DNA of 64,000 bases from Gayadomonas joobiniege G7 (GTDB taxonomy: Bacteria; Pseudomonadota; Gammaproteobacteria; Enterobacterales; Alteromonadaceae). The translations under genes were made by a program, and so were the position numbers. Below are positions 28,982 to 38,528 of the stretch, piece by piece. Numbering within the stretch: the stretch's first letter is position 1; each line of letters opens with the position of its first letter. The DNA lies in contig NZ_AMRX01000003.1 of assembly GCF_000300815.1 (NCBI RefSeq), positions 515,229 through 579,228 on the forward strand, given 5' to 3'. Below the pieces are notes generated by a model that saw only the letters and a list, made by a program, of their open reading frames with translations, was not told the DNA's origin and did no database searches.

Positions 28982-30709
28982 ATGAAACCTAGATTTGATT
29001 TTATTAGCACTCTGCTGATATTAACTCTGATGTTGTTATCTTCAGCGGCACAAGTCGCTAAAGCTAACGAGTTGTTATTTAGTTTAAATGGCTCTTGGCA
29101 TTTTACACCTGACCGTTTTGCCAACGAACAGCAAGCGATTAAAGCTGACTTTCGTCAATGGGATAGGCTGGCAGTGCCGGGAAATTGGGATACGACTGAA
29201 AAATATGCCAATTATCGAGGCAAAGCGTATTATCAAAAATCATTTATGCTTCCAACGGGATGGGCTGGCAAAAACCTCAGGTTAAAGTTTGATGCGGTTT
29301 ATCAAACAGCCAAAGTTTGGTTAAATGGGCACTATCTAGGCAGCCACAATGGCGGTTATACCCCATTTGAATTTACCATCAGCGATTATGTTGATAAAAA
29401 AGGGGCTAATTCTTTGTTGGTGATGGCTGATAATAGTTATCACAGAGGGGCTTGGTGGCCTTGGGGTGGCATTAGTCGAGACGTGACTTTATTTGCCGAC
29501 GATGTGGCGAGAATTGTCTATCAACACATTAACGCTGTGCCCGACTTTGAGCAACAAAAAGTTGATTTTGAAATTCTTTATCAATTACAAAATTATAGCG
29601 ACCAGCCGCTCGAGTTAGCGATTGAAAGCCAACTGGCCGGGCAAAATTATAGAAAATCTGTGTTACTTAAAAATAAACAACAAGCTGTCAGTCATCAATT
29701 TAGCCTACCGCTTTCACAAGTTAACTTATGGGATTTAAACTCACCATATTTATACACAGCGAGCAGTCGGCTAACGCTAAATAATCAGCTTATTGATCAA
29801 AAAGTGGATGAGTTTGGAATCCGAAAAATTGCGGTCGTCGGTGAGAAAATTTTATTAAACAATCGAGAGATCCGACTTAACGGGTTGAACCGAGTTCATG
29901 ATCACCCAGTGTACGGTAATACAGAGCCTGCAGACTTGGTTGCGGCTGATATGCAAGATCTCAAAACTTTGGGCGCTCGGTTTTCGCGGCTGATGCATGC
30001 ACCGCTGGCAAAAAATATCTTACAGTGGTGCGATCGCAACGGTTATTTGTTGGTTCAGGAAATTCCAGTTTGGGGTGATGATGATCCTCAAACCTTTGCA
30101 AACAACCCTGTGACTAAAGGTTGGTTGGATGAAATGATAAAACGTGATTTTAACCACCCGTCTGTGATCGGTTGGAGTGTTGGCAACGAACTTAGAGATC
30201 CGGCACCGCCTTGGGGTAAAAAAACCTTAACAGATGATCAGTTTGCTTATGTTGAATCTATGCTTGAGCATCTGGATACATTAGACCCGAACCGCTTAAA
30301 AACCTATGTGTCGTTAACCGCATTTAGTTCATTGGCAAATAAAACAAATGAGCCATTTGATAAATTGGATTTTATTTCAATTAATTCGTATGGAAATTTA
30401 TTAAAAAAAGTAGCCAGCACCCATAAAAATTTTCCTGGCAAACCCATCTTTGTATCTGAAGTGGGCACTAAACAAATAGGTGCAGGCGAGAGTGCGGATC
30501 TGGATGAGGCTTTGCTTTCAGATTTACGCCAATTAAAATCATATCCGTATGTGGTGGGTTTTTCGCTGTGGTCGTACAATGATTACCGCAGCGACTATAA
30601 GGGTACCCCTGAATCTGGTTTTCGAGCATGGGGCGTTGTTGATGAACAACGCAATAAAAAAGCCGCTTATTTTTCATTGCAAAAGCTATTTGAATACTGG
30701 GCAGATTAA
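28982..30709 (+). CDS. GH2 glycoside hydrolase (beta-glucuronidase/beta-galactosidase-like), secreted
   Basis: The 575 aa protein is a compact three-domain GH2 enzyme with a signal peptide (about 1-28, QVAKA-N). The jelly-roll shows GSWHFTPDRF and WLNGHYLGSHNGGYTPFEF. The catalytic Glu residues are E403 in SVGNEL and E493 in PIFVSEVG. The length and the LVQEIPVWG and GNEL context resemble beta-glucuronidases and small beta-galactosidases; the sugar is not certain. I chose ATG 28982, since GAGAGG sits just upstream; the longer frame starts with TTG at 28970. It is divergent from the sulfatase-CBM6 operon, and its TAA interlocks with the LysR stop at 30706-30709. Confidence 0.88.
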   Translation: MKPRFDFISTLLILTLMLLSSAAQVAKANELLFSLNGSWHFTPDRFANEQQAIKADFRQWDRLAVPGNWDTTEKYANYRGKAYYQKSFMLPTGWAGKNLRLKFDAVYQTAKVWLNGHYLGSHNGGYTPFEFTISDYVDKKGANSLLVMADNSYHRGAWWPWGGISRDVTLFADDVARIVYQHINAVPDFEQQKVDFEILYQLQNYSDQPLELAIESQLAGQNYRKSVLLKNKQQAVSHQFSLPLSQVNLWDLNSPYLYTASSRLTLNNQLIDQKVDEFGIRKIAVVGEKILLNNREIRLNGLNRVHDHPVYGNTEPADLVAADMQDLKTLGARFSRLMHAPLAKNILQWCDRNGYLLVQEIPVWGDDDPQTFANNPVTKGWLDEMIKRDFNHPSVIGWSVGNELRDPAPPWGKKTLTDDQFAYVESMLEHLDTLDPNRLKTYVSLTAFSSLANKTNEPFDKLDFISINSYGNLLKKVASTHKNFPGKPIFVSEVGTKQIGAGESADLDEALLSDLRQLKSYPYVVGFSLWSYNDYRSDYKGTPESGFRAWGVVDEQRNKKAAYFSLQKLFEYWAD

Positions 30710-31575
30710 GGAAGTTTGGCCGCTAAAAAATCAACGAGTAGTCTAACTTTTGGAGATAAGTGACGGTTTTTGGGGTAAAGCGCCCAAATGCCGTTGCTTT
30801 CATCTCTATATTGGCGCAGCACTTCAATTAAGTGTCCATTCGCAAGATCTTCTTTGACATAATAATCAGGCAATTGCACTAAACCTAAACCTCGTTTAGC
30901 CGCGTCACGAAGGGCAATGCCGCTGTTGCATGTAATTCGTCCAGAAATACGCTGAGATACCTCTTTGCCTTGCGACCTAAAGCGCCACGCTGCCGTCGAG
31001 CCTCGCAAACATTGGTGCTGGTTCAGTTCGGCTAAACTGTGGGGCTCACCATAACGGTCTAAATAACTTTGGCTGGCGCAGACAAACAGCTGACGGCTCG
31101 ACAAACGTCTGGCAATTAAACTTGAATCTTCCAAGCGTCCTAGCCGAATGGCAACATCAATACCACTATCAATTAAATCCAATTTTTGGTTGGTTAAATC
31201 TAGCTCTAGGTCAACATCTGGGTAACGCAACAAAAACTGGTTTAACAAGGGGGCTAAGTTCTGCTCACCATAAGTGACGGGTGCCGTTACTTTTAACAAG
31301 CCTTTTGGTGAACTCTGCATTTGACTAACGGCAATATCAGCTTGGGCTAACCCCTCAACCAAATGTCGACATTGTTGAAAATAAACCTGTCCTGCTTCAC
31401 TAAGAGTGACCTTGCGGGTGGTTCGGTTAATTAATTTTACTGCGAGTCGTTCTTCGAGCCGGCTGACTCGCCTGCTGACCTGAGCAACCGAGGTGGATAA
31501 CTTTTTGGCAGCAGCGGTGAAACTGCCGCTTTCAGCAACCGCAACAAATTCACTAATCCCTTCCCAGTTTGTCAT
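30706..31575 (-). CDS. LysR-family transcriptional regulator
   Basis: The 289 aa protein has the LysR winged helix at the N-terminus (FVAVAESGSFTAAAKKL, then QVSRRVSRLEERL and INRTTRKVTLSEAG) and a substrate-binding domain of the CrgA/DsdC-like type (LLKVTAPVTYGEQNLAPLL). It is divergent from adhC with 152 bases between the start codons, so it probably controls adhC and itself, perhaps in response to formaldehyde or a related aldehyde. It is less likely to govern the convergent GH2 gene. Confidence 0.92.
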   Translation of the reverse strand: MTNWEGISEFVAVAESGSFTAAAKKLSTSVAQVSRRVSRLEERLAVKLINRTTRKVTLSEAGQVYFQQCRHLVEGLAQADIAVSQMQSSPKGLLKVTAPVTYGEQNLAPLLNQFLLRYPDVDLELDLTNQKLDLIDSGIDVAIRLGRLEDSSLIARRLSSRQLFVCASQSYLDRYGEPHSLAELNQHQCLRGSTAAWRFRSQGKEVSQRISGRITCNSGIALRDAAKRGLGLVQLPDYYVKEDLANGHLIEVLRQYRDESNGIWALYPKNRHLSPKVRLLVDFLAAKLP

Positions 31576-31727
31576 CTTGCACCCTATTTATGTCTTCAAA
31601 GGGGTATTATTACATATATGTAAAAATGAATTGCAAGATATGCAGATTATCTTCAATAAAGAAGGCGTTATACTGTTATTAATACATTTTCGCGCAGAGG
31701 CGTGTATTTATTTAAAGAGGTGTTTAA

Positions 31728-32876
<1,149 letters not shown>

Positions 32877-32916
32877 AACAATAGCGAAAAACTAAAAAGC
32901 GCTCCGCTAAGGAAAA

Positions 32917-32950
32917 AACCAGTCAGCGAAAAGCTGACTGGTTTTTTTTT
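32917..32950. terminator. Intrinsic terminator between adhC and the aminotransferase gene
   Basis: AACCAGTCAGC (32917-32927) and GCTGACTGGTT (32933-32943), an 11-base-pair stem with a 5-base loop and seven T after it; the preceding A run lets it act on the minus strand too. It touches the stop codon of the convergent gene. Confidence 0.9.
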
Positions 32951-34304
32951 ATTTAAGCTCGCCCGCAATCTGTGCAAATACGGCTTCCATTTTAGCGACT
33001 AAAAATGTCACATGATCCGGTGAAAAACAAAGCTGTGGCCTGAGTTTTAACGAGCTACCATTATCCCCGGCGGTGCCGATTAACACTTGCTCCTCTTTTA
33101 ATAAATTGACTATCTTGGTCGCCAGTGATGGCGCTGCTATGTTTTCATTGTTGGGCTGGCAGATTTCGATGCCCAAGAAAAAACCAGCCCCTCTAATTTC
33201 TTTCACAAAAGCATAACCAGCTAGGCGTTCTATTAAAGTTTGTTTTAACTTGAATCCTAAAGTTTTAGCATTGTTTATCAAATCTCGATTTATTATTTCA
33301 TCAAGGACAGCAGTGGCGGCCGCAACGGCAGCGTTCGAGCCACCAAAGGTATTAAAGTAACCTTGTTTATTGTTGTAGCCTTGTAATAACTCCTCACGAG
33401 TCGCAAGGGCAGCCACTGGGTATCCATTGCCCATGGGTTTACCCATAGTCACTATATCAGGGATCACTTGATGCATATTAAATCCCCACATTGAATGGCC
33501 AACACGGCCAAACCCAGGCTGTACTTCATCAGCGATAAAAAGGGTGCCCGCATTTTGCAGGTAATCAATACCGGCTTTTATAAAACCCGCTGGCTCAGCA
33601 TACACCCCATCACTTGAAAAAATACTATCAATTAACAAAGCAGCACAACCATATCCAGAAGCTTGAAGTCGTTGTTTAGCTTGTTTTATTTGTTGTAAAA
33701 ATGCGTCAGCAGGATCAGAGGCCGCTGCAATTTGTGCGATATTGATAGTCTGTACTGATTCATCGAGGTGGCTTGATCGCATAGATGAGGGTGAAACAGC
33801 CGAAACGGCTTGGGTATTGCCATGGTATGCGCACTTAGTAACAATGATACCCTGATGACCCGTAAAATCTTTTGCTAAACGGAGTGCTAAGTCGTTTGCT
33901 TCACTCCCTGTGCAAGTCATTACTAAACGGTCAATTGTGCCGGGTAAGGTGGCTAACAAACGGTTCGAATATTCATGGAGCCCTTTATTTAAATAACGAC
34001 TATGGCAGTTAATTTGTAAAAATTGCTGATGAATCGCATCAGCGACCTTGGTATTAGCGTGACCAACAGATTGCACATTATTGTATACGTCTAGATATTT
34101 TTTACCTTGGTGATCAAACAACCAAACGCCTTCACCACGGACTAAGTTTAATGGCTGTTGATAAAATAAAACAGACATAGGGCCCGTGCTTTGCTGGCGC
34201 TCAGTGATTAGTTTTTTAAGGTAGGGATCAGTTAAAATTTTCTGATCAGAAAAAGCGTTCTGCTCTAATATAGAGAAGTTTTTGACGGTATTGTTAGGCA
34301 ACAT
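32949..34304 (-). CDS. Class III PLP enzyme of the phospho-lyase type (AGXT2L / ETNPPL-PHYKPL-like)
   Basis: The 451 aa PLP protein belongs to class III aminotransferases, with Lys 289 in TMGKPMGNGYPVAA and Asp 259 in FIADEVQPGFGR. Its sequence follows the AGXT2L phospho-lyases (ethanolamine-phosphate or 5-phosphohydroxylysine phospho-lyase) rather than ordinary transaminases. Examples are YLDVYNNVQSVGHANTKV, CHSRYLNKGLHEYSNRLLAT, TGSEANDLALRLAKDFTGHQ and FNTFGGSNA. Those enzymes release phosphate and ammonia and leave an aldehyde. The start overlaps by 11 bases the end of a kinase gene of the type that would supply such a phosphorylated amine. GGAGC precedes the ATG. Confidence 0.82.
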   Translation of the reverse strand: MLPNNTVKNFSILEQNAFSDQKILTDPYLKKLITERQQSTGPMSVLFYQQPLNLVRGEGVWLFDHQGKKYLDVYNNVQSVGHANTKVADAIHQQFLQINCHSRYLNKGLHEYSNRLLATLPGTIDRLVMTCTGSEANDLALRLAKDFTGHQGIIVTKCAYHGNTQAVSAVSPSSMRSSHLDESVQTINIAQIAAASDPADAFLQQIKQAKQRLQASGYGCAALLIDSIFSSDGVYAEPAGFIKAGIDYLQNAGTLFIADEVQPGFGRVGHSMWGFNMHQVIPDIVTMGKPMGNGYPVAALATREELLQGYNNKQGYFNTFGGSNAAVAAATAVLDEIINRDLINNAKTLGFKLKQTLIERLAGYAFVKEIRGAGFFLGIEICQPNNENIAAPSLATKIVNLLKEEQVLIGTAGDNGSSLKLRPQLCFSPDHVTFLVAKMEAVFAQIAGELK

Positions 34305-35304
34305 AATTGTGCTCCAGTCCTAAAGTTTTATGTTGATTTAAATATCTCTCTGCTAGCAGGGCAGTGCCACTTGCAAAACCTTGACTAAATTCGCTCGCAG
34401 TCGGCGTTTCTGGATGGCCAGCTAGCCAAGCGGTTAACAATACTCGGCGCAAAAATATAAAGGTGTCTATCGCCTTGATATCAGCTTGGTTTAAGGGGCG
34501 GATATTCTGGTATCCTTTCAACCAAGCCTGCTTAAGTTGCTCAACATTATTCTCTAGTTCGTAAAAGCTAATCGTTGCTGCAAAATCGTACATATACCAA
34601 CAATAACCGCAGTCATCAAAATCGATCACTGCAATTTGATCATCCAGCACAAGTAAATTAGAGAGGCGTAAATCAGCATGAATAAGACCATAATTTTGCT
34701 TATTGGTATAACAGTTAAGCATCGTTTTGGCGACCGATAGCGCTTGTTTAATAATCTTTAATTCATTGTTTTTTAGAGACTTATCCGCCTGCCAATCTCC
34801 CCAATGGCCTTGTGGACCAATCATGGTGTCATAGTTCCAAATCTTACGCTCAAAATACTTTGGTGGCTGCCAACTTTGACTATGCTGGTGCAATTTGGCT
34901 GTTAACCCACCTAGCCGCTCAAACCAAGGCTCAATGTCGTCGTTTATTGTTGGTTCAGCGCCAGCTAAAAATTTAAAAGCGATTACAGTGAGACTTTTGT
35001 TGGTTAATGTCAGCGTACCAATCAATTGGCCATTTTTATCTGCGATAGGCGCGGCTGTGTAAAGGGTATTTTCAGATATAAGTGCTCGAATCCAATCTAG
35101 CTCTGAGAGGAGGGCATTTTGGCTATTATAACCTTCTCGACTGATCCTAAATGCCAATTGATTATTGTCTTGGTAGGTTACTTTAAAGGTTGCGTTTTCC
35201 GATACCGTTAACAATTCTACGTTTTTTACTTCGGCCAGGTGCCAGTTGGCCGCAATGTGGGCCAATGCCAACTGCAATTCTTTAATAAATTTCTCTGAAT
35301 ACAT
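34294..35304 (-). CDS. APH/choline-kinase-fold kinase (hydroxylysine- or ethanolamine-kinase-like)
   Basis: The 336 aa protein has the aminoglycoside/choline kinase fold. The Brenner motif is H209-A-D211 with N216 (GLIHADLRLSNLL), and the metal motif is IDFDDCGYCWYMYDFA (Asp 228). The fold is shared by antibiotic kinases, homoserine kinase II, choline/ethanolamine kinases and hydroxylysine kinase. Tight coupling to a phospho-lyase-type PLP enzyme and a EutR-like regulator argues for a small amino-alcohol or hydroxylysine substrate rather than an antibiotic. AGGAG precedes the ATG, and the gene ends 11 bases inside the next one. Confidence 0.8.
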   Translation of the reverse strand: MYSEKFIKELQLALAHIAANWHLAEVKNVELLTVSENATFKVTYQDNNQLAFRISREGYNSQNALLSELDWIRALISENTLYTAAPIADKNGQLIGTLTLTNKSLTVIAFKFLAGAEPTINDDIEPWFERLGGLTAKLHQHSQSWQPPKYFERKIWNYDTMIGPQGHWGDWQADKSLKNNELKIIKQALSVAKTMLNCYTNKQNYGLIHADLRLSNLLVLDDQIAVIDFDDCGYCWYMYDFAATISFYELENNVEQLKQAWLKGYQNIRPLNQADIKAIDTFIFLRRVLLTAWLAGHPETPTASEFSQGFASGTALLAERYLNQHKTLGLEHNYVA

Positions 35305-35466
35305 AAAAGCTCCTAGTTTATTTAGGTTGGGCTGGATTTTGCTTAGTGTTTGAATCCACTTGGTTTTAACGGAAGCGAACTCTATTCCATGCCTTTATCA
35401 AAAAATGGCAAGTTTTAAAGGTTAATTAAATCAATCGGTTATGTTTTTTAAGTTTGGGTAAAAAAA

Positions 35467-36390
35467 ATGAATAAACAAATGAATGCACCAGAACTAGATA
35501 TTCAGGATCATTTTGATGCAAATATTCAAGCAAACAACATGGGCGAGTGGCAGCAGAAATATGATCAGATCAGTGAGGGGGCTTTTTATGGCTCTATTAA
35601 ACATTTGTCACTGCCTAAAATAAAACTTTTTGCTGAGCAAAGTAGTCGTGCGTTAAAACAGCAATGTTCAGCAGGTGAAGCTGGGTTATGGTTAGGGTTC
35701 AGTGACAGTGCAGACTTTAAGATAAACGGGCGCACAGGAAAACGCGACCAGATGTATTATTGTTCTGGTTTAGCTGATTTTGAATTAGTCACACCAGAAC
35801 ACTTTAGTATCTATAGCCTAGTGATGCCAACGCAGGTGGTTGAGTCATTACTGCAAACGCAGCAAACTGATCTCCACAGCCTACAACTGGCCAAGGCCGC
35901 ACCCACTACAGTGGCTCAGGTAAAGTATTATGTTGAACATTTAATGTCAGGTAATTTTCTACCTGCTTCTTGTGACGATCTTTTATTGGACTCAATTGCG
36001 GATATTTTGCAAGCCGATCAAATAGAAAACCAAGAAGGTTTGAACTCATCGCAGCGTTATCGAGTGGTTAAGCGGGTTAATGAGTATTTAAATGATGAGA
36101 AGTTAAAAAAACCTGTGACGGTTGGTGCGTTAATAGAGGTGGCTTTTGTAAGCCGTCGAACCTTACAGTATTGTATGCAATCCTGTTTAGGTTTAAGTCC
36201 AAAACAATATATTAGCCTGTTAAGGTTGAACCAGATCCGACGGCGCTTTCTTGATCCTGATGAAAGTAAAAATATCTCTGAGCTTGCATTTGAACATGGA
36301 TATTTTCATCTAGGTCAGTTTGGCCAAGACTATAAGCGCCTATTTGGCGAAACACCAGGCCAAACAATAGCTCGCTACCGACCTCATTAA
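35467..36390 (+). CDS. AraC-family regulator resembling EutR
   Basis: The 307 aa protein has an N-terminal sensor half and a C-terminal AraC DNA-binding domain (about 200-305; VSRRTLQYCMQSCLGLSPKQ and YFHLGQFGQDYKRLFGETPG). The N-terminal NMGEWQQKYDQISEGAFYGS and QSSRALKQQC segments are close in pattern to EutR, the ethanolamine-responsive activator (WQQIYDQLHPGKFHGE, ALRQSC). It is divergent from the kinase / phospho-lyase pair with a 162-base gap, so it most likely controls that pair. Ethanolamine as inducer is inference. It ends one base before the convergent sulfatase. Confidence 0.82.
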   Translation: MNKQMNAPELDIQDHFDANIQANNMGEWQQKYDQISEGAFYGSIKHLSLPKIKLFAEQSSRALKQQCSAGEAGLWLGFSDSADFKINGRTGKRDQMYYCSGLADFELVTPEHFSIYSLVMPTQVVESLLQTQQTDLHSLQLAKAAPTTVAQVKYYVEHLMSGNFLPASCDDLLLDSIADILQADQIENQEGLNSSQRYRVVKRVNEYLNDEKLKKPVTVGALIEVAFVSRRTLQYCMQSCLGLSPKQYISLLRLNQIRRRFLDPDESKNISELAFEHGYFHLGQFGQDYKRLFGETPGQTIARYRPH

Positions 36391-36391
36391 C

Positions 36392-38293
36392 TTAAAAGTT
36401 GGCTGCTTGACAGTTTGGTAACTGCAAATTTTTTAGCGCAGTGAGTTTGCGGTCATGCGCACCTTTGGCAAAATTACTGATGTGATAGCTATTAGGTTTT
36501 TCCCAATCAACTTCAACTCGCCCATCGCCTAATACAATTCGTGCGAGCTTGTCTCTTAGTGTGCTGGCAACTTCTTGATAGGCAGGATGATAAGCAAGGT
36601 TATTCCGCTCGGCTGGATCGCAGCGTAAATCAAACAGCGCCATTTCTACGGCTTTATCTGATGCATTTAACGCCCATTTAACTCTATCGCCAGGCGCAAA
36701 ACTCTTGCCAGGCTGGCCATTAGTTGGTCGAGTTCGCATTGAAAAAGCAAAAGTTTCACTGCGTAGATAGGCTCGTGGGCCCATGACAAAGTTAACTTCA
36801 GCCAAAACATAGTCTCTGTGGTATTGTTTTGAGCGGATGACTTTAGCTAAATCAAACCCACTTAGATGCGGGGCTTCTTTGGCTACATCCATGCCTGCGG
36901 CGGCGAGTATGCTGGGCGCTAGATCAACGTATTCAACAAAGTCATTGACAACTTTACCTGCAGGAAAGCGTTTTTGCTGCGAGTCAACTGCAATGATAAT
37001 ACCTTGGTTAGACGTGTTATAGGGACCAAATTTAGCTTCTATGCCTTGTTCGCCTAATTGCCAGCCATGATCGCCCACCGTCATCATTATGATGTATTCT
37101 TGATTATTTTGGCGACTGTATTCTTTAAAGGCGTTTACCGCTTCACCAATTAAATGATCACCATATGCACAAAACGCATAATAATCAGCAATGGCTTGTT
37201 GTTTTTCTGCCGCACTTAAACCATCAATCTTCATGACTTTATATAATCGTTGTAATTGTGGCGGTAGTTTTTCAACTTCTGCTTTAGAAAATTCAGGGAC
37301 CTGATACCCTTTGTTTTTAAAACGATCACGGAAAGATTTAGGGGGCAGTACTGGGGTATGTGGGAAATGAAAATTTAAACTGGTCATCAAAGGTTGATTT
37401 GTTTTAACACCCTGATAAGTTTTATTAAATTGAGTTCGATAAGGGCGGTCAGGGTTATTTAAAAAATTTTTAAATGATTTAACTATATGGCCGTCTAATG
37501 TTTCGCCGGCCGGTTGTGGGCTTTGGCCACCGATAATTAGCGTATTTGAAGCTCGGGTATGGGCCCGCAAGATCTCTAGTTCTTGTTCAAGCGGCTTATT
37601 TGCTGGATTAAAGTCTCTGTCTACTCGGTATTCTTCAACACGACCGTTTGGAAAAACGAAGCGCTCTGATTTACCTAAGTTTTTCCAATTTTTGTCATAG
37701 TGTTCTATTTTAACCCAGTCGGTTAAATTGTTATGAGCCAGGTCTTTTTTAAAATCAACCCATTGATCATAAAAACCTAAATCATTCCAAGTTGTGCCGT
37801 TTTTGTATTCGTAAATACGGACACCACTTTTCCCAAACAAAGCGGTTTGATACCCCTGCTTGCGCAGCTCGACAGGGACGGGAGGGGTAAACAAATCGGT
37901 TTGATCATGGGTGCGCTCAAACCCGTATCGGCCACTCTTATGGGGATATAACCCTGTGATCATGGAGCTACGCGATGGTGCACAACCCGGTGATTGATTA
38001 TACGCATGAGTGAACATGGTACCTTCAGCCGCCAAAGCATCTATATTTGGCGACTCAACATAACCTAATGGACTATTTTTGCTGCCAGTTTGGCTTAGGT
38101 TAAAAGCGGCAATACTATCAGCTCTTTGATCATCGGTAATAATCCAAAGAATATTCGGTTTTTGTTTAACTTCATTGAGCTCTGGTAAAGTTTGATTTGC
38201 GTTCGATTCACTGTAATTATTTGAAGTAGATTGGCTACAAGCAAGCATAAACAAGCTTGCTGCGATTGTAGACGCCAATTTTATTATTTTCAT
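36392..38293 (-). CDS. S1-family sulfatase, lipoprotein (iduronate-sulfatase-like)
   Basis: The 633 aa protein has a lipobox (FMLAC, Cys 19) and the sulfatase fold. The metal Asp pair is in ITDDQRADS, the signature C104-A-P-S-R with SSMITGLYPH, and the late motif VGDHGWQLGEQG, which resembles iduronate-2-sulfatase-like members. It differs from the other three sulfatases in the window in signature and length. Upstream TGGAG supports ATG 38293. It stands alone, divergent from the GGDEF-EAL gene, with no glycosidase beside it. Confidence 0.92.
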   Translation of the reverse strand: MKIIKLASTIAASLFMLACSQSTSNNYSESNANQTLPELNEVKQKPNILWIITDDQRADSIAAFNLSQTGSKNSPLGYVESPNIDALAAEGTMFTHAYNQSPGCAPSRSSMITGLYPHKSGRYGFERTHDQTDLFTPPVPVELRKQGYQTALFGKSGVRIYEYKNGTTWNDLGFYDQWVDFKKDLAHNNLTDWVKIEHYDKNWKNLGKSERFVFPNGRVEEYRVDRDFNPANKPLEQELEILRAHTRASNTLIIGGQSPQPAGETLDGHIVKSFKNFLNNPDRPYRTQFNKTYQGVKTNQPLMTSLNFHFPHTPVLPPKSFRDRFKNKGYQVPEFSKAEVEKLPPQLQRLYKVMKIDGLSAAEKQQAIADYYAFCAYGDHLIGEAVNAFKEYSRQNNQEYIIMMTVGDHGWQLGEQGIEAKFGPYNTSNQGIIIAVDSQQKRFPAGKVVNDFVEYVDLAPSILAAAGMDVAKEAPHLSGFDLAKVIRSKQYHRDYVLAEVNFVMGPRAYLRSETFAFSMRTRPTNGQPGKSFAPGDRVKWALNASDKAVEMALFDLRCDPAERNNLAYHPAYQEVASTLRDKLARIVLGDGRVEVDWEKPNSYHISNFAKGAHDRKLTALKNLQLPNCQAANF

Positions 38294-38528
38294 GCAGACT
38301 CCATTTTATTTTACGTTTTATTAATATTGTTAATTCAGCAATCAATTGACACGAGTGTAATGTTGACAGTTGTCTTTTATCTGGTGTTCGCGCGTCACAC
38401 GGGAAATATTGGTATGATGCTGTCCACAAGAATCTGTGTTAGATCCCGAGCTCGCTGCGGTGAGCTTTGTGGTCACTAGGATATTCCTGTTATATACTGC
38501 AAAAGGCAGAAGATAAGGGAATAGTGAG

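Noticed and set aside
34294..35304. Aminoglycoside resistance kinase
   Set aside because: Only the shared fold motifs match; gene coupling points to a metabolic amine kinase.
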